From Proteus vulgaris (GTDB taxonomy: Bacteria; Pseudomonadota; Gammaproteobacteria; Enterobacterales; Enterobacteriaceae): a stretch of 64,000 bases of DNA. Positions 19,716 to 30,831 of this stretch are shown here, piece after piece. The first letter of the stretch is position 1, and every line of letters begins with the position of its first letter. Where the stretch lies: contig NZ_JAEHOQ010000007.1 of assembly GCF_016239305.1 (NCBI RefSeq), positions 119,666 through 183,665 on the forward strand, written 5' to 3'. Made by a program: the position numbers and the translations under genes. The notes beneath the pieces are model-generated. The model did no database searches. It was given only the letters and a program-made list of their open reading frames with translations, and was not told the DNA's origin.

Positions 19716-22298
19716 ATGCAAGAACAATATCGTCCCGAAGATATAGAGCAAACTATCCAGGAACACTGGGAAAAGAACAATACATTTAAAGTGACAGAAG
19801 ATAATAACAAAGAAAAATATTACTGCCTGTCAATGCTACCTTATCCTTCTGGTCGACTACACATGGGACACGTCCGCAACTACACCATTGGTGACGTGAT
19901 TTCCCGTTATCAACGTATGCAAGGTAAAAATGTCTTACAACCTATTGGTTGGGATGCATTTGGTCTACCCGCTGAAGGTGCCGCAGTAAAAAACAACACA
20001 GCGCCTGCGCCGTGGACTTACGAAAACATCGATTATATGAAAAACCAGTTAAAGAAACTGGGTTTTGGTTACGATTGGGATCGTGAAGTCACAACATGTA
20101 CACCAGAATATTATCGTTGGGAACAGTGGTTTTTTACTAAGTTATATGAGAAAGGCTTAGTGTATAAAAAAACCTCTGCTGTTAACTGGTGTCCACATGA
20201 TTTAACCGTATTAGCTAATGAACAAGTTATTGATGGCTGTTGCTGGCGTTGTGATACCCCTGTAGAACGTAAAGAAATTCCACAGTGGTTTATCAAAATT
20301 ACCGATTATGCAGAAGAACTGTTAAACGATTTAGATACGTTAGATGAATGGCCTGAACAAGTTAAAACCATGCAACGTAACTGGATTGGCCGTTCAGAAG
20401 GTGTCGAAATTACATTTGATGTTGCGGATAGCAACGACAAAATGACGGTTTATACAACACGTCCTGATACCTTTATGGGTGTTACTTATGTCGCTGTTGC
20501 AGCGGGCCATCCATTAGCGCAAAAAGCAGCTCAAAATAATCCTGAAATTCAACATTTCATTGATGAATGCCGTAACATGAAAATGGCAGAAGCCGATATG
20601 GCGACAATGGAGAAAAAAGGGATTGCCACTGGTCTTTATGCCATTCACCCGTTAACCAAAGAAAAAGTGGCTATTTGGGTCGCTAACTTTGTCTTAATGG
20701 AATACGGCACCGGTGCCGTGATGGCTGTTCCTGGCCATGATGAACGTGACTGGGAATTTGCAACCAAATATAACTTACCCATTAAAGCTGTTATTGCTGA
20801 TGCAGAAGGTAACCAACCTGATTTATCTGAAGGTGCATTAACCGAGAAAAACAGTCTGATTAACTCTGGTGAATTCTCTGGTTTAGATAACCAAGCTGGT
20901 TTTAATGCTATTGCAGATAAACTTGCACAAATGGGTGTTGGTGAACGTAAAGTTAACTATCGTTTACGTGACTGGGGTGTTTCTCGTCAACGTTACTGGG
21001 GTGCGCCAATTCCAATGGCAACTTTAGAAGACGGTACTGTTATCCCCGTTCCTGAAGATCAACTACCCGTTATCCTGCCAGAAGATGTAAAAATGGATGG
21101 GATCACCAGTCCAATTAAAGCTGATCCTGAGTGGGCGAAAACCACTATTAATGGTCAGCCAGCACTGCGTGAAACAGATACTTTCGACACCTTTATGGAA
21201 TCATCTTGGTATTACGCTCGTTATACCTGCCCTGATTACGATAAAGGCATGTTAGATCCAAAAGCGGCTAACTATTGGTTACCTGTTGACTGGTACATCG
21301 GTGGTATTGAACATGCCATCATGCACTTAATGTATTTCCGCTTTTTCCACAAACTAATGCGTGATGCAGGGTTAGTGAACTCTGATGAACCAGCAAAACG
21401 TTTACTGTGCCAAGGTATGGTATTAGCTGATGCGTTCTATCACACAGGCGAAGATGGTGCTCGTCATTGGGTATCACCTGCTGAAGCCATTGTTGAACGT
21501 GATGAGAAAAATCGCATCATAAAAGCGACTGACAGTGCTGGTCATGAACTGACTTATGCTGGCATGAGCAAAATGTCTAAATCTAAAAATAACGGTATCG
21601 ATCCACAAACAATGGTTGAACGTTATGGTGCAGACACCGTCCGTTTATTTATGATGTTTGCAGCTCCACCAGAATTAACACTTGAATGGCAAGAGTCTAG
21701 TGTTGAAGGTGCTAACCGTTTCTTACGTCGTTTATGGCGTTTAGTTCATGAGCACACTCAAAAAGGATCGGCACAATCACTTGATCTGTCTGCACTAACA
21801 GAAGAACAAAAAGATTTACGCCGTGACTTACATAAGACTATCGCTAAAGTGTCTGATGACGTAGGCCGCCGTTTAGCTTTCAATACAGCAATTGCAGCTA
21901 TCATGGAGTTAATGAATAAATTAACTCGTGCAAGTCAAGAAACAGAGCAAGATCGTGCTTTAATGCAAGAAGCATTAGAAGCTATCGTTCGTATGCTTTC
22001 TCCAATCATTCCTCATGCATGTTTTGTGATGTGGAAAGCATTAGGTGGAAAAGAAGACGTTGATGTTGCGCCATGGCCTGTTGCAGATGAAGAAGCCATG
22101 ATTGATGACACTAAACTGATTATTGTTCAAGTGAATGGTAAAGTTCGTGGTCGTGTCACTGTTCCGGCTAATTCAGAAAAAGAATATGTTCAGGAAATGG
22201 CGACAAAAGAGTACAGTGTTGCTAAATACTTGGAAGATGTGACTATTCGTAAAGTCATTTATGTTCCAGGAAAATTACTGAACATCGTTGTTGGCTGA
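19716..22298 (+). CDS. leuS: LeuS, leucyl-tRNA synthetase
   Basis: Class I aminoacyl-tRNA synthetase, 860 residues, charging tRNA-Leu in the cytoplasm. The HIGH-type motif HMGH is at 49-52 and KMSKS at 619-623. The CP1 editing domain contains [15 protein letters not shown], and a zinc-type segment has [10 protein letters not shown]. First gene of leuS-lptE-holA-nadD. Confidence 0.98.
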   Translation: MQEQYRPEDIEQTIQEHWEKNNTFKVTEDNNKEKYYCLSMLPYPSGRLHMGHVRNYTIGDVISRYQRMQGKNVLQPIGWDAFGLPAEGAAVKNNTAPAPWTYENIDYMKNQLKKLGFGYDWDREVTTCTPEYYRWEQWFFTKLYEKGLVYKKTSAVNWCPHDLTVLANEQVIDGCCWRCDTPVERKEIPQWFIKITDYAEELLNDLDTLDEWPEQVKTMQRNWIGRSEGVEITFDVADSNDKMTVYTTRPDTFMGVTYVAVAAGHPLAQKAAQNNPEIQHFIDECRNMKMAEADMATMEKKGIATGLYAIHPLTKEKVAIWVANFVLMEYGTGAVMAVPGHDERDWEFATKYNLPIKAVIADAEGNQPDLSEGALTEKNSLINSGEFSGLDNQAGFNAIADKLAQMGVGERKVNYRLRDWGVSRQRYWGAPIPMATLEDGTVIPVPEDQLPVILPEDVKMDGITSPIKADPEWAKTTINGQPALRETDTFDTFMESSWYYARYTCPDYDKGMLDPKAANYWLPVDWYIGGIEHAIMHLMYFRFFHKLMRDAGLVNSDEPAKRLLCQGMVLADAFYHTGEDGARHWVSPAEAIVERDEKNRIIKATDSAGHELTYAGMSKMSKSKNNGIDPQTMVERYGADTVRLFMMFAAPPELTLEWQESSVEGANRFLRRLWRLVHEHTQKGSAQSLDLSALTEEQKDLRRDLHKTIAKVSDDVGRRLAFNTAIAAIMELMNKLTRASQETEQDRALMQEALEAIVRMLSPIIPHACFVMWKALGGKEDVDVAPWPVADEEAMIDDTKLIIVQVNGKVRGRVTVPANSEKEYVQEMATKEYSVAKYLEDVTIRKVIYVPGKLLNIVVG

Positions 22299-22310
22299 TA
22301 AGGAGGCCTA

Positions 22311-22859
22311 GTGCGATATCTATTTTCGCTATTTTTCGGTTTAGCGGTGTTAATCACCGCTGGCTGTGGTTTTCACTTACAAGGGAAAACTCAGGTTCCA
22401 GCAGAATTAAAAACGCTTTATCTTAGCTCTGGTGACCCTTATGGCCCATTATCTCGTGTAATGCGTCAACAACTCAGACTTAGTGATGTTCAGCTTGTTG
22501 AAAATCCAACAGCAGATATCCCTATTCTCAAAATTGTGGGTTCGTCAGAGAGTAAAGAAACCGTTTCTGTGTATCAAGACGGTAAATCAGCAGAACGTCA
22601 GCTAACATTTGTGCTAGATGCGCAAGTGATTATGCCTGATGGCACGATTTACCCTATTTCATCACAGGTATCACGCCCATTCTTCGATAACCCATTAGAA
22701 GCATTAGCAAAAGACGCTGAAAATGACATTATCAAGCAAGAAATGCGTGAACAAGCGACAGCAATATTAGTGCGTAAATTATTGGTTGTTCACAATGCTG
22801 AACGCCAAAAAGTCGCACAAGCTGAGCAAGCAAAACAGATAATCTCTCCGGCCAAATGA
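22311..22859 (+). CDS. lptE: LptE, LPS-assembly lipoprotein
   Basis: 182-residue outer-membrane lipoprotein that plugs LptD and helps insert LPS. Signal peptide with lipobox ITAGC (Cys19) followed by [11 protein letters not shown]. It starts with GTG and AAGGAGG upstream, 12 bases after leuS. The last four bases overlap holA (ATGA). The C-terminus is Gln/Ala/Lys-rich. Confidence 0.95.
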   Translation: MRYLFSLFFGLAVLITAGCGFHLQGKTQVPAELKTLYLSSGDPYGPLSRVMRQQLRLSDVQLVENPTADIPILKIVGSSESKETVSVYQDGKSAERQLTFVLDAQVIMPDGTIYPISSQVSRPFFDNPLEALAKDAENDIIKQEMREQATAILVRKLLVVHNAERQKVAQAEQAKQIISPAK

Positions 22860-23890
22860 TCCGCTTATATCCAGAACAACTGAATGCGCAGCTCCAAGAG
22901 GGGCTGCGCCAAAGTTATCTACTCTGGGGCAATGAACCTCTGTTGCTCCAAGAGTCTCAAGATGCCATCCAATCTGTTGCTAAAGCCCAAGGGTTTATTG
23001 AACACTATCAATTTACTCTTGATAATAATACAGACTGGAATGAAATTTACTCCCTTTGTCAATCACTAAGCCTTTTTTCTCAAAGACAATCTATTTTGCT
23101 TCATTTACCTGATAATGGTCCTAATGCAGCTATGTCAGAGAAGCTCACTGGGTTATCTCAAGAGTTACATCAAGATTTATTATTAATTTTACGTGGCAAT
23201 AAACTCACCAAAGCTCAAGAAAACAGTGAATGGTTTAAAACATTAAGCCAAAATGGAACGTATGTTTCTTGTCTCACACCTGAGCTTGATAAATTGCCTA
23301 ATTGGGTTGCTCGTCGAGCAAAACAAAAAGGATTAGCGCTGGATGAACAAGGTAACCAACTACTTTGCTACTGCTATGAAGGTAATTTGCTCGCATTGGC
23401 ACAAGCGATAGAGCGCCTTTCCCTACTTTATCCTGATGGTAAATTGACATTGCCTAGAGTGGAAGCTGCTGTTAATGACGCGTCGCATTTTACCCCTTAT
23501 CACTGGGTTGATGCATTGCTTGCAGGTAAAACACAACGCGCATGGCATATTTTACAACAACTCAAAAGAGAAGACAGCGAACCTATTATTTTACTCAGAA
23601 CGTTGCAACGCGAGTTAATGCAATTAATTACGCTACACCGAGAGTCTAAAACAGCTGCTTTAAAAACTATTTTTGATAAGCATCGAATTTGGCAAAACCG
23701 ACGCCCAATTTTTACAGCCGCATTACAACGTCTATCTGAGCATCAATTGCTGACTGCAATACGGTTATTAACCAGTATCGAAATGACCATTAAACAAGAT
23801 TATGGCCAAACTGTTTGGCCATCTCTTAGTGCATTAGGCTTATTGCTTTGTGGGAAAGCATTACCAGAAGGATTTGTAAATCATGCCTAA
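22856..23890 (+). CDS. holA: HolA, DNA polymerase III delta subunit
   Basis: 344-residue delta subunit of the clamp loader, which opens the beta clamp. It begins [36 protein letters not shown], as in E. coli HolA. ATGA overlap with lptE and an 8-base overlap with nadD show a tightly packed operon. Confidence 0.95.
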   Translation: MIRLYPEQLNAQLQEGLRQSYLLWGNEPLLLQESQDAIQSVAKAQGFIEHYQFTLDNNTDWNEIYSLCQSLSLFSQRQSILLHLPDNGPNAAMSEKLTGLSQELHQDLLLILRGNKLTKAQENSEWFKTLSQNGTYVSCLTPELDKLPNWVARRAKQKGLALDEQGNQLLCYCYEGNLLALAQAIERLSLLYPDGKLTLPRVEAAVNDASHFTPYHWVDALLAGKTQRAWHILQQLKREDSEPIILLRTLQRELMQLITLHRESKTAALKTIFDKHRIWQNRRPIFTAALQRLSEHQLLTAIRLLTSIEMTIKQDYGQTVWPSLSALGLLLCGKALPEGFVNHA

Positions 23891-24554
23891 AGACAATGGC
23901 TCTACACCTTTAATTAATCAAGCTATCGCCTTATACGGTGGCACATTTGATCCAATTCATTATGGGCATTTACGTCCTGTTGAAGCACTTTCAGGGTTAA
24001 TTGGTTTAAAAGAAGTGGTGTGGCTACCCAATAATATTCCCCCTCATCGCCCACAGCCTGAAGCATCTTCTCAGCAACGTCTTGATATGGTACATCTTGC
24101 TCTTGAGCCATATTCTTCATTTAAAGTGGATACTCGTGAGCTTGAGAAGCCAACACCTTCTTATACCATTGAGACATTAAGAGACTTCAGACAAGAAATT
24201 GGTGATAAACAACCTTTAGCATTTATTATTGGTCAGGATTCATTACTTTCAATTAATACGTGGCACCAATGGGAAAAGCTATTAGATGTATGCCATTTGT
24301 TAGTTTGTGCTCGCCCTGGTTATCAAACTTATTTCGAGTCAACCCAAATGCAGGAATGGCTAAAAAAACATCAAACCAATCAACAAGAAGATATTCATTA
24401 CCTACCTTCTGGCAAAATTTTTCTGGCTGATACGCCTCTTTATAATATCTCAGCAACAGATATTCGTGCTCGCCATAAAGCGGGATTAGATTGTCACGAT
24501 TTACTACCCAGTTCTGTTGAAAACTATATTCGCCAGCAACAACTCTATAAATAA
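23883..24554 (+). CDS. nadD: NadD, nicotinate-nucleotide adenylyltransferase
   Basis: 223-residue cytoplasmic enzyme that joins nicotinate mononucleotide and ATP to form deamido-NAD. The nucleotidyltransferase motif GGTFDPIHYGH is at 19-29 and the second motif is ISATDIRARH. In E. coli cobC and then rsfS follow; here the next gene is on the opposite strand only 6 bases away. Confidence 0.96.
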   Translation: MPKDNGSTPLINQAIALYGGTFDPIHYGHLRPVEALSGLIGLKEVVWLPNNIPPHRPQPEASSQQRLDMVHLALEPYSSFKVDTRELEKPTPSYTIETLRDFRQEIGDKQPLAFIIGQDSLLSINTWHQWEKLLDVCHLLVCARPGYQTYFESTQMQEWLKKHQTNQQEDIHYLPSGKIFLADTPLYNISATDIRARHKAGLDCHDLLPSSVENYIRQQQLYK

Positions 24555-24560
24555 TTAAGG

Positions 24561-25307
24561 CTAAAGTTGCTCTCTTAAATAATTAAAAGCGAACGGATAA
24601 GGTGAAAAATAGCGTTGATGGCTCAAATATTCATCGGGATAAACGGTTAACCAATATTTGAGTAAATCATAAGGTTTAGATAAAGGCACAATACCTTGAC
24701 GATATTGTAAAATTGTCTGCGCCATTTCTTGTTTTTGTTGTGAGTTTAGATTTCGCTTAAAATACCCCGCCATATGCATTAACGCATTAGTTTGCCCTTC
24801 TCTATTTGCTGCAATACTAAATGCCCTCATTAGCTTTTCCAGATATTCCGATGCAATCTCTTCAAGGGGAATAGCATCAGAAAAATTAGCGATACCACGC
24901 CCTAACTCTCGATAAGCTACTTGTGAATAAGCCATAATTAAATATTTATATCGACTGTGAAATTTAACTAAAGCTCCTTTAGTTAATGATTGATTGACCT
25001 GTTGTTGGTAATCGAACAGTGTGAAAATTCGGGTAAGAAAATGGTCAAGAACAATGGGCTGTAAAAGTTGATCAATACTTAATTGAGGTAAAATAAAACT
25101 CGAGAGAGAGGAAAGGCTGTCTCCTTTTTTTCCAACATAACCATAAAGTGGCAATGGGTTATCTCTATTTTGTGCATCTATCTGCATAACGCCTATTTTT
25201 TCCGCCTGAACAGTATCACAAAGTAATGCTAATTTTTCTTGCAATTGGTGATTGGTGTTACTCATAATTTCTGAAGATATCCCGAGATAATTCACTTTTC
25301 TTTCCAT
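24561..25307 (-). CDS. DUF1722 (YbgA-like) protein
   Basis: 248 residues. The C-terminal two thirds match the DUF1722/YbgA family as I recall it: RYKYLIMAYSQVAYRELG, NALMHMAGYFKRNL, YRQGIVPLSKPYDLLKYWL and a final YPDEYLSHQRYFSPYPF. The first 80 or so residues do not look like the cysteine-rich DUF523 domain often fused to this family. The start at 25307 has GGAGAG upstream. E. coli ybgA sits next to photolyase; no phr gene is nearby here. Its cellular role is unknown to me. Confidence 0.8.
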   Translation of the reverse strand: MERKVNYLGISSEIMSNTNHQLQEKLALLCDTVQAEKIGVMQIDAQNRDNPLPLYGYVGKKGDSLSSLSSFILPQLSIDQLLQPIVLDHFLTRIFTLFDYQQQVNQSLTKGALVKFHSRYKYLIMAYSQVAYRELGRGIANFSDAIPLEEIASEYLEKLMRAFSIAANREGQTNALMHMAGYFKRNLNSQQKQEMAQTILQYRQGIVPLSKPYDLLKYWLTVYPDEYLSHQRYFSPYPFAFNYLREQL

Positions 25308-25400
25308 TCTTTTTCTCTCCAATTAAAAAGTCTGAGCATTACACGGTATAATCTGGAGCTAACAAAGTAAAAACACACCAAATTAGGTGTTTGATGAGCA

Positions 25401-25452
25401 TTGACAGACGGTGTTTAGCTGTTATTCTCACCCTCTGTTCCCTTAAGGGAAC
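25401..25452 (+). promoter_or_regulatory. Strong sigma70 promoter with a 16-bp palindrome at the start point
   Basis: TTGACA (25401-25406) and TATTCT (25423-25428) with a 16-base spacer predict a start near 25435. The perfect palindrome GTTCCCTTAAGGGAAC (25437-25452) lies right there and looks like an operator or a 5' hairpin. It points to rsfS, almost 400 bases away. Confidence 0.6.
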
Positions 25453-25831
25453 TGTAAGGTAAAACTGTCGTCTAACTGAAAAGTTCTTATGCGCCTTCTT
25501 TTTATTATTAATTATGACGCAGTTAATGGGCATATGTGAATTTTTCTAAATCAAACGTCGAAAAACAAAAGAATAAGATTTATGTTCTTGTTATCGCTAA
25601 CTGAAATTACTCATCGAGTAAAATAGATTTATTGGTATAAATTCCTTTAAAATGGCGTTCATACTCTAAATAATTCAAGGTGCAGTAAAACGACAAGTAA
25701 ATAGGTCACTCAAAGCAGACAAAAGTCTGTAACTAGTGCAAATAAACGTAGTCAACAATACTGCCAATTGACGTATAACGAGTATAGTTGTTTCTCGATT
25801 GAATTAACTCATTAGATTAAAGGTGATCCTT
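25453..25831. other. Long leader or spacer before rsfS
   Basis: About 380 bases without a supported gene. It holds small inverted repeats (TTACTC/GAGTAA near 25610; CAGAC-AAAA-GTCTG at 25716-25729) and a dispersed-repeat motif. A 16-codon frame at 25489-25539 lacks a clear ribosome binding site, so I do not call it. Confidence 0.4.
25657..25690 (+). repeat. Fragment of a dispersed enterobacterial repeat
   Basis: CATACTCTAAATAATTCAAG followed by GTGCAG (25660-25685) resembles a short intergenic motif found many times in Proteus, Photorhabdus and Yersinia genomes (AAATAATTC-AG-TGCAG). That it is a member of such a family is from memory; only one copy is present in this window. Confidence 0.4.
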
Positions 25832-26149
25832 TTGCAAGGTTCTGAATTACAACAATTTATTATTGATAAACTTGAAGATTCTAAAGCTCAAGACATCATT
25901 GCATTAGATGTCCGTGGAAAATCAAGTGTAACGGATTACATGATTATTTGCACAGGTACATCAAGCAGACATCTCATGTCTGTTGCAGATAATCTCGTTG
26001 ATGATTGCCGCGAAGCGGGATTACAACCTTTAGGTGTGGAAGGACAAGGCGTTTCTGATTGGATTGTCGTCGATCTTGGTGAAGCCATGGTACACGTAAT
26101 GCAAGAAGATAGCCGTCGCATGTACGAACTTGAAAAACTCTGGAGCTGA
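25832..26149 (+). CDS. rsfS: RsfS, ribosomal silencing factor
   Basis: 105 residues. Binds uL14 on the 50S subunit and blocks subunit joining when nutrients run out. Core motifs [20 protein letters not shown] and [16 protein letters not shown] are conserved. I choose the TTG at 25832, because AAAGGTGAT at 25819-25827 is its Shine-Dalgarno and the GTG at 25823 lies inside that sequence; E. coli ybeB also starts with TTG. rlmH follows 2 bases after the stop. Confidence 0.94.
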   Translation: MQGSELQQFIIDKLEDSKAQDIIALDVRGKSSVTDYMIICTGTSSRHLMSVADNLVDDCREAGLQPLGVEGQGVSDWIVVDLGEAMVHVMQEDSRRMYELEKLWS

Positions 26150-26151
26150 GT

Positions 26152-26622
26152 TTGAAATTACAGCTCATTGCCGTTGGTACAAAAATGCCGGACTGGATAC
26201 AGACCGGCTTTATGGATTATCTTAATCGATTTCCCAAAGACATGCCTTTAGAACTTATTGAAATACCCGCAGGTAAACGCGGAAAGAATGCCGATATTAA
26301 ACGAATTCTCGAAAAAGAAGGCGAACAAATGTTAGCGGCTGTTGGCAAAGGGAATCGTATTGTCACTCTTGATATTCCTGGCGCTCGCTGGGATACGCCA
26401 AAACTTGCAGAACAACTTGATCGATGGAAGCTTGATGGTAGAAATGTCAGCTTATTGATTGGTGGTCCTGAAGGATTAGCACCTGCTTGTAAAGCTGCAG
26501 CTGAGCAAAGCTGGTCTTTATCTCCTTTAACTATGCCACACCCTCTTGTTCGTGTCGTGGTTGCAGAAAGCCTTTATCGAGCATGGAGTATTACGACAAA
26601 CCATCCTTATCATCGTGAATAA
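26152..26622 (+). CDS. rlmH: RlmH, 23S rRNA pseudouridine-1915 N3-methyltransferase
   Basis: 156-residue SPOUT methyltransferase that modifies pseudouridine 1915 on assembled 70S ribosomes. The SAM-binding knot carries LLIGGPEGL and the C-terminus [15 protein letters not shown] is nearly invariant. TTG start directly after rsfS, as in E. coli. Confidence 0.96.
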   Translation: MKLQLIAVGTKMPDWIQTGFMDYLNRFPKDMPLELIEIPAGKRGKNADIKRILEKEGEQMLAAVGKGNRIVTLDIPGARWDTPKLAEQLDRWKLDGRNVSLLIGGPEGLAPACKAAAEQSWSLSPLTMPHPLVRVVVAESLYRAWSITTNHPYHRE

Positions 26623-26645
26623 TCAATAAATTGGCGGGTCAGTAA

Positions 26646-28556
26646 GTGAAGTCAAATGGGATGAAAAGAAAAAAACGTACCCCGTTTCGAGATTATACTG
26701 CGGAATCAAGATTGTTTATCCGCCGTGTGATCGTCGCATTTTCAGTAATTATTATATTAAGTGGTGTTTTGGTTTTTAACCTCAATCACTTACAAATCGC
26801 TCGCCATGACGATTATCAAACACGTTCAAATGATAACCGAATTAAACTCGTCCCAATTGCACCTAGTCGTGGCATTATTTACGATCGTAAAGGGATCCCT
26901 CTTGCGCTCAACCGTACTATCTACCAGTTAGAAGTCGTACCTGAAAAGGTAACAAACTTACAAGAAACGCTTGAAAGTTTAAGAGAAGTTGTTGACTTAA
27001 CTGATGAAGATATCGCAGCTTTTGAAAAAGAACGTAAGCGCTCTCGTCGATTTAGTTCTATTCCCTTAAAAACCACACTTAGCCAAGTGCAAGTCGCGCG
27101 TTTTGCTATCAATCAATATCGTTATCCAGGCTTAGAAATCAAAGGTTATCAACGCCGTTATTATCCTTATGGTTCAGCATTAACACATGTAATTGGTTAT
27201 GTTGCAAAAATTAACGATAAAGATGTTGAACGCCTTGATAAAGAAGGTTTATCACCTAACTACGCAGCTACTCATGATATTGGTAAATTAGGTATTGAAC
27301 GTTATTATGAGTCTGTATTACACGGAACAACTGGCTATGAAGAAGTTGAAGTTAATAGCCGTGGTCGCGTTATTCGCCAATTACACGAACAACCACCACA
27401 AGCAGGTAAAGATATTTACCTTACCGTTGATCTTGAATTACAGACCTATATTGAAACATTACTTACCACAAGCCGAGCTGCTGTTGTCGTGACTGACCCA
27501 CGTAATGGTGAAATTTTAGCCCTTGTCTCAAATCCAAGTTATGATCCGAACTTATTTGTGGGCGGTATTTCTAATACTGATTATCAAGGATTACTAAATA
27601 ACCCTGATAGACCACTAATAAATAGAACAACACAAGGCCTTTATCCTCCAGCTTCAACAGTTAAACCCTTTATGTCTGTTGCTGCATTAAGTGAAGGGGT
27701 TATCACCGCGAATACGACTATCCACGATCCTGGCTGGTGGCAACTTCCTGGCTCTGAAAAACGCTATCGTGACTGGAAACGCTGGGGGCATGGTAAACTC
27801 AACGTTACCAAGTCCATTGTTGAGTCTGCGGATACATTTTTCTACCAAGTTGCTTATGATATGGGAATCGATCGTATCTCAACTTGGATGAGTCGCTTTG
27901 GCTATGGCGAATACACAGGAATTGATCTATCTGAAGAGCGTAATGGCATCATGCCAACGCGTGAGTGGAAACAGCAACGTTATAAAAAACCTTGGTATCA
28001 AGGTGACACGATCCCAGTAGGGATTGGCCAAGGTTATTGGACAGCAACGCCAATTCAAATGGCTAAAGCTTTAATGACATTGATTAATGATGGCCAAGTT
28101 AAAACCCCTCACCTACTTTACGGTACAAAACTTGGTAATGAGATGTTGCCTTATGTTGATACTGAAACACGTCAAATTGGTGATATTAACTCTGGCTATT
28201 GGGAATTAGCAAAACATGGTATGTATGGTGTGGCTAACTTCCCTAATGGTACAGGCCGCCGAAGTTTTGCTGATGCTCCTTATAAAGTGGCAGCCAAATC
28301 AGGAACTGCACAGGTGTTTAGTTACGAAACCTACAATGCGAGCCAATTGGCTGAACATCTTCGTGACCACAAACTGATGATTGCCTTTGCGCCTTATGAT
28401 AAGCCGACAGTTGCTATAGCAATTATTTTAGAAAATGGTGGTGCCGGCCCTTCTGTCGGTGATATTACAAGACAAATTCTTGACCATATTCTCCTAGGTG
28501 ATAACAACACAGTGTTACCTGATTCGCCACCAGCTCCACGCGGTTCAGAGGAATAA
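26646..28556 (+). CDS. mrdA: MrdA, penicillin-binding protein 2
   Basis: Monofunctional transpeptidase of the elongasome, 636 residues. One N-terminal membrane helix (about 28-48), a pedestal domain, and the transpeptidase with catalytic Ser337 in STVK, SAD in VESADTFFY and KSGT in AAKSGTAQ. The residue before the active serine is Ala (PPASTVKP), whereas I recall Gly in E. coli. A GTG start makes it about 7 residues longer at the N-terminus than E. coli PBP2. It works with RodA, encoded 5 bases downstream. Confidence 0.96.
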   Translation: MKSNGMKRKKRTPFRDYTAESRLFIRRVIVAFSVIIILSGVLVFNLNHLQIARHDDYQTRSNDNRIKLVPIAPSRGIIYDRKGIPLALNRTIYQLEVVPEKVTNLQETLESLREVVDLTDEDIAAFEKERKRSRRFSSIPLKTTLSQVQVARFAINQYRYPGLEIKGYQRRYYPYGSALTHVIGYVAKINDKDVERLDKEGLSPNYAATHDIGKLGIERYYESVLHGTTGYEEVEVNSRGRVIRQLHEQPPQAGKDIYLTVDLELQTYIETLLTTSRAAVVVTDPRNGEILALVSNPSYDPNLFVGGISNTDYQGLLNNPDRPLINRTTQGLYPPASTVKPFMSVAALSEGVITANTTIHDPGWWQLPGSEKRYRDWKRWGHGKLNVTKSIVESADTFFYQVAYDMGIDRISTWMSRFGYGEYTGIDLSEERNGIMPTREWKQQRYKKPWYQGDTIPVGIGQGYWTATPIQMAKALMTLINDGQVKTPHLLYGTKLGNEMLPYVDTETRQIGDINSGYWELAKHGMYGVANFPNGTGRRSFADAPYKVAAKSGTAQVFSYETYNASQLAEHLRDHKLMIAFAPYDKPTVAIAIILENGGAGPSVGDITRQILDHILLGDNNTVLPDSPPAPRGSEE

Positions 28557-28561
28557 TCATT

Positions 28562-29674
28562 ATGACTGAAAATAATAAGAAAAAATCCTTCTGGACTCGA
28601 GTCCATATCGACCCTTTATTCTTGCTCTGTATTATTGCTTTATTGGGATACAGCGCATTTATTATGTGGAGTGCAAGTGGCCAAGATCCCGAAATGATGC
28701 AACGTAAATTAGGTCAGATTGGAATGGGTTTTATGATCATGATAGTCATGGCTCAAATTCCACCGCGAGTCTATGAAAGCTGGGCTCCACATCTCTATTT
28801 CTTTTGCGTTATCTTGCTTATTCTTGTTGATGTCTTTGGTCAAATAAGTAAAGGTGCTCAGCGTTGGCTAGATTTAGGTATTGTACGTTTTCAACCTTCA
28901 GAAATCGCTAAAATTGCTGTGCCATTAATGGTAGCACGATTTATGAACCGAGATGTCTGCCCCCCTACATTGCGTAATACAGCCATTGCGTTGGTACTTA
29001 TTTTTGTTCCAACGTTATTAGTTGCAGCACAGCCCGATTTAGGAACATCCATTCTTGTTGCTGCATCAGGTTTATTTGTTCTTTTTCTTGCGGGAATGAG
29101 CTGGCGTCTTATCACTGTAGCTATAGTTCTTGTTGCTGCTTTTATCCCCATACTCTGGTTTTTCCTTATGCATGATTACCAACAAGCTCGGGTAATGATG
29201 CTACTTGACCCAGAATCTGATCCACTTGGCGCCGGATATCATATCATCCAATCTAAAATTGCCATTGGTTCTGGTGGATTACATGGAAAAGGATGGTTAC
29301 AAGGCACGCAATCTCAATTAGAATTCTTACCAGAGCGCCATACAGACTTTATATTTGCTGTATTGGCTGAAGAACTCGGATTAATTGGTGTTTTGATACT
29401 ACTAGCTCTTTATATACTCTTAATTGCGCGAGGCCTATACCTTGCAACGAAAGCACAAAATACATTTGGTAGAGTAATGATTGGCGGGTTAATGCTAATC
29501 TTCTTTGTCTATGTCTTTGTCAACATAGGAATGGTGAGTGGTATTCTTCCTGTTGTAGGTGTTCCGTTACCGCTAATGAGTTATGGAGGCTCTGCCCTAA
29601 TTGTCTTAATGGCAGGATTTGGCATTGTTATGTCTATTCATACACACCGAAAACTATTATCGAAAAGTTTATAA
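28562..29674 (+). CDS. mrdB: RodA, peptidoglycan polymerase
   Basis: SEDS-family glycosyltransferase of 370 residues with about ten membrane helices that polymerises lipid II during cylinder elongation. Visible SEDS motifs are [37 protein letters not shown] and [11 protein letters not shown]. Encoded directly after its partner PBP2. Confidence 0.97.
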   Translation: MTENNKKKSFWTRVHIDPLFLLCIIALLGYSAFIMWSASGQDPEMMQRKLGQIGMGFMIMIVMAQIPPRVYESWAPHLYFFCVILLILVDVFGQISKGAQRWLDLGIVRFQPSEIAKIAVPLMVARFMNRDVCPPTLRNTAIALVLIFVPTLLVAAQPDLGTSILVAASGLFVLFLAGMSWRLITVAIVLVAAFIPILWFFLMHDYQQARVMMLLDPESDPLGAGYHIIQSKIAIGSGGLHGKGWLQGTQSQLEFLPERHTDFIFAVLAEELGLIGVLILLALYILLIARGLYLATKAQNTFGRVMIGGLMLIFFVYVFVNIGMVSGILPVVGVPLPLMSYGGSALIVLMAGFGIVMSIHTHRKLLSKSL

Positions 29675-29684
29675 TGAGGTTTCT

Positions 29685-30710
29685 ATGCGTCTGCAATGGG
29701 TTTTGATAGGTATCAGTACATTGCTACTTTCAGGGTGTGTTGTTGATAAACCAAACACTAATAAACAGCCAACACCATTACCCAATGTGCCAGCTCAACG
29801 TGTTCTCGGTGCTGAACCTCGTTACGAGCCTTATCACCCAACGGCAAACCAAGATTACCGAAAAAATGGTGTGGTCTATCGTATTGTGACTGATCCTGCA
29901 AACTTTAGTGAGCGAGGAGAAGCTATTGTTTATGATAGCTTAGCCATGAGTCGTTTAACGACTATTGGTGAACGTATCAATCCCTATGAATTTGCAGCAG
30001 CACATCCCACATTACCCATTCCAAGTTATGTAAAAATTACAAACTTACTCAATGGGCGCACAATGGTTGTCAGGATCAATGACCGTGGCCCTTACGTCAA
30101 TGGTAAACAAATCCAAGTTACTCCCGCTGTTTCTGATAGTTTGCGTTTAATGCCAACAACACCATTGCAAATTGAAGGAATTGTCGTCGATCAAAATGGC
30201 CATATGAGTGGTATTGGTACACATGGAGCTCAAATTGAGAAGAAAACAACAGCCTTACCTGAACGCCCTAATTTTAATGCTCAACCAGCAACCTCTGCGC
30301 CATTAACAATATCAGCACCTGTTAATATGCCAATTGAGCCACTAGCACAACCGGAAGCAAAAATTCCAGCTCCAGCTCCAGCTCCAGCTCCAGCTCCAGC
30401 TCCAGCTCCAGCTCCAGCTCCAGCTCCAGCTCCAGCTCCAGCTCCAGCTCCAGCTCCAGCTCCAGTATTACTATCAAAATCTATAGCGCAAGGCTTTTAT
30501 GTACAAGTTGGCGCACTCAGTAACGAAAATAATGCTCAGTTTTGGCTCAATGATTTATCGTCATCATTTGGTACTCAAGGCGTGATTAATAAAACAGATG
30601 GGCTATATAAAGTACAACTCGGCCCTTATTCCTCAAAAGATCAAGCTGAAGCAATAAAAAACAAGCTGAAACAAGTTAAAGATATCTCTGGGTTTATTAT
30701 TACTCAATAA
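29685..30710 (+). CDS. rlpA: RlpA, septal lytic transglycosylase-type lipoprotein
   Basis: 341 residues from the ATG at 29685. Lipobox LLSGC (Cys18), a double-psi beta-barrel domain (about 60-160, with VRINDRGPYVNGK), a linker with 16 Pro-Ala repeats (228-259), and a C-terminal SPOR domain (about 265-341) that binds denuded glycan at the division site. An in-frame ATG at 29619 lies inside mrdB and is not used because the signal peptide starts at 29685. Confidence 0.94.
   Translation: MRLQWVLIGISTLLLSGCVVDKPNTNKQPTPLPNVPAQRVLGAEPRYEPYHPTANQDYRKNGVVYRIVTDPANFSERGEAIVYDSLAMSRLTTIGERINPYEFAAAHPTLPIPSYVKITNLLNGRTMVVRINDRGPYVNGKQIQVTPAVSDSLRLMPTTPLQIEGIVVDQNGHMSGIGTHGAQIEKKTTALPERPNFNAQPATSAPLTISAPVNMPIEPLAQPEAKIPAPAPAPAPAPAPAPAPAPAPAPAPAPAPAPAPVLLSKSIAQGFYVQVGALSNENNAQFWLNDLSSSFGTQGVINKTDGLYKVQLGPYSSKDQAEAIKNKLKQVKDISGFIITQ
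30366..30461 (+). repeat. (CCAGCT)16 hexanucleotide microsatellite in rlpA
   Basis: Sixteen uninterrupted copies of CCAGCT followed by a partial CCAG. Each unit encodes Pro-Ala, so gain or loss changes linker length without shifting frame. Confidence 0.97.
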
Positions 30711-30831
30711 AAGTAAGATGACGTAAAATCCTTTTTATATCAGCAAATTCAAGCGTAGAATCGCCTGGTTTTGCTGATATTTTATTTATCAGCCCCTATT
30801 TTTCCTTGAATTTTCGGATTAAACAAACAGA

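Noticed and set aside
25339..25533. 64-codon frame on the minus strand
   Set aside because: No ribosome binding site, overlaps the promoter and palindrome, and has no recognisable features.
25489..25539. 16-codon leader-peptide-like frame
   Set aside because: No clear Shine-Dalgarno and no run of regulatory codons, so only chance can be argued.
27295..27492. Alternative-frame ORF inside mrdA
   Set aside because: Lies wholly within a well-conserved gene and has no independent support.
30366..30461. CRISPR-like or protein-binding repeat array
   Set aside because: Uninterrupted 6-base units without spacers, in frame within rlpA.
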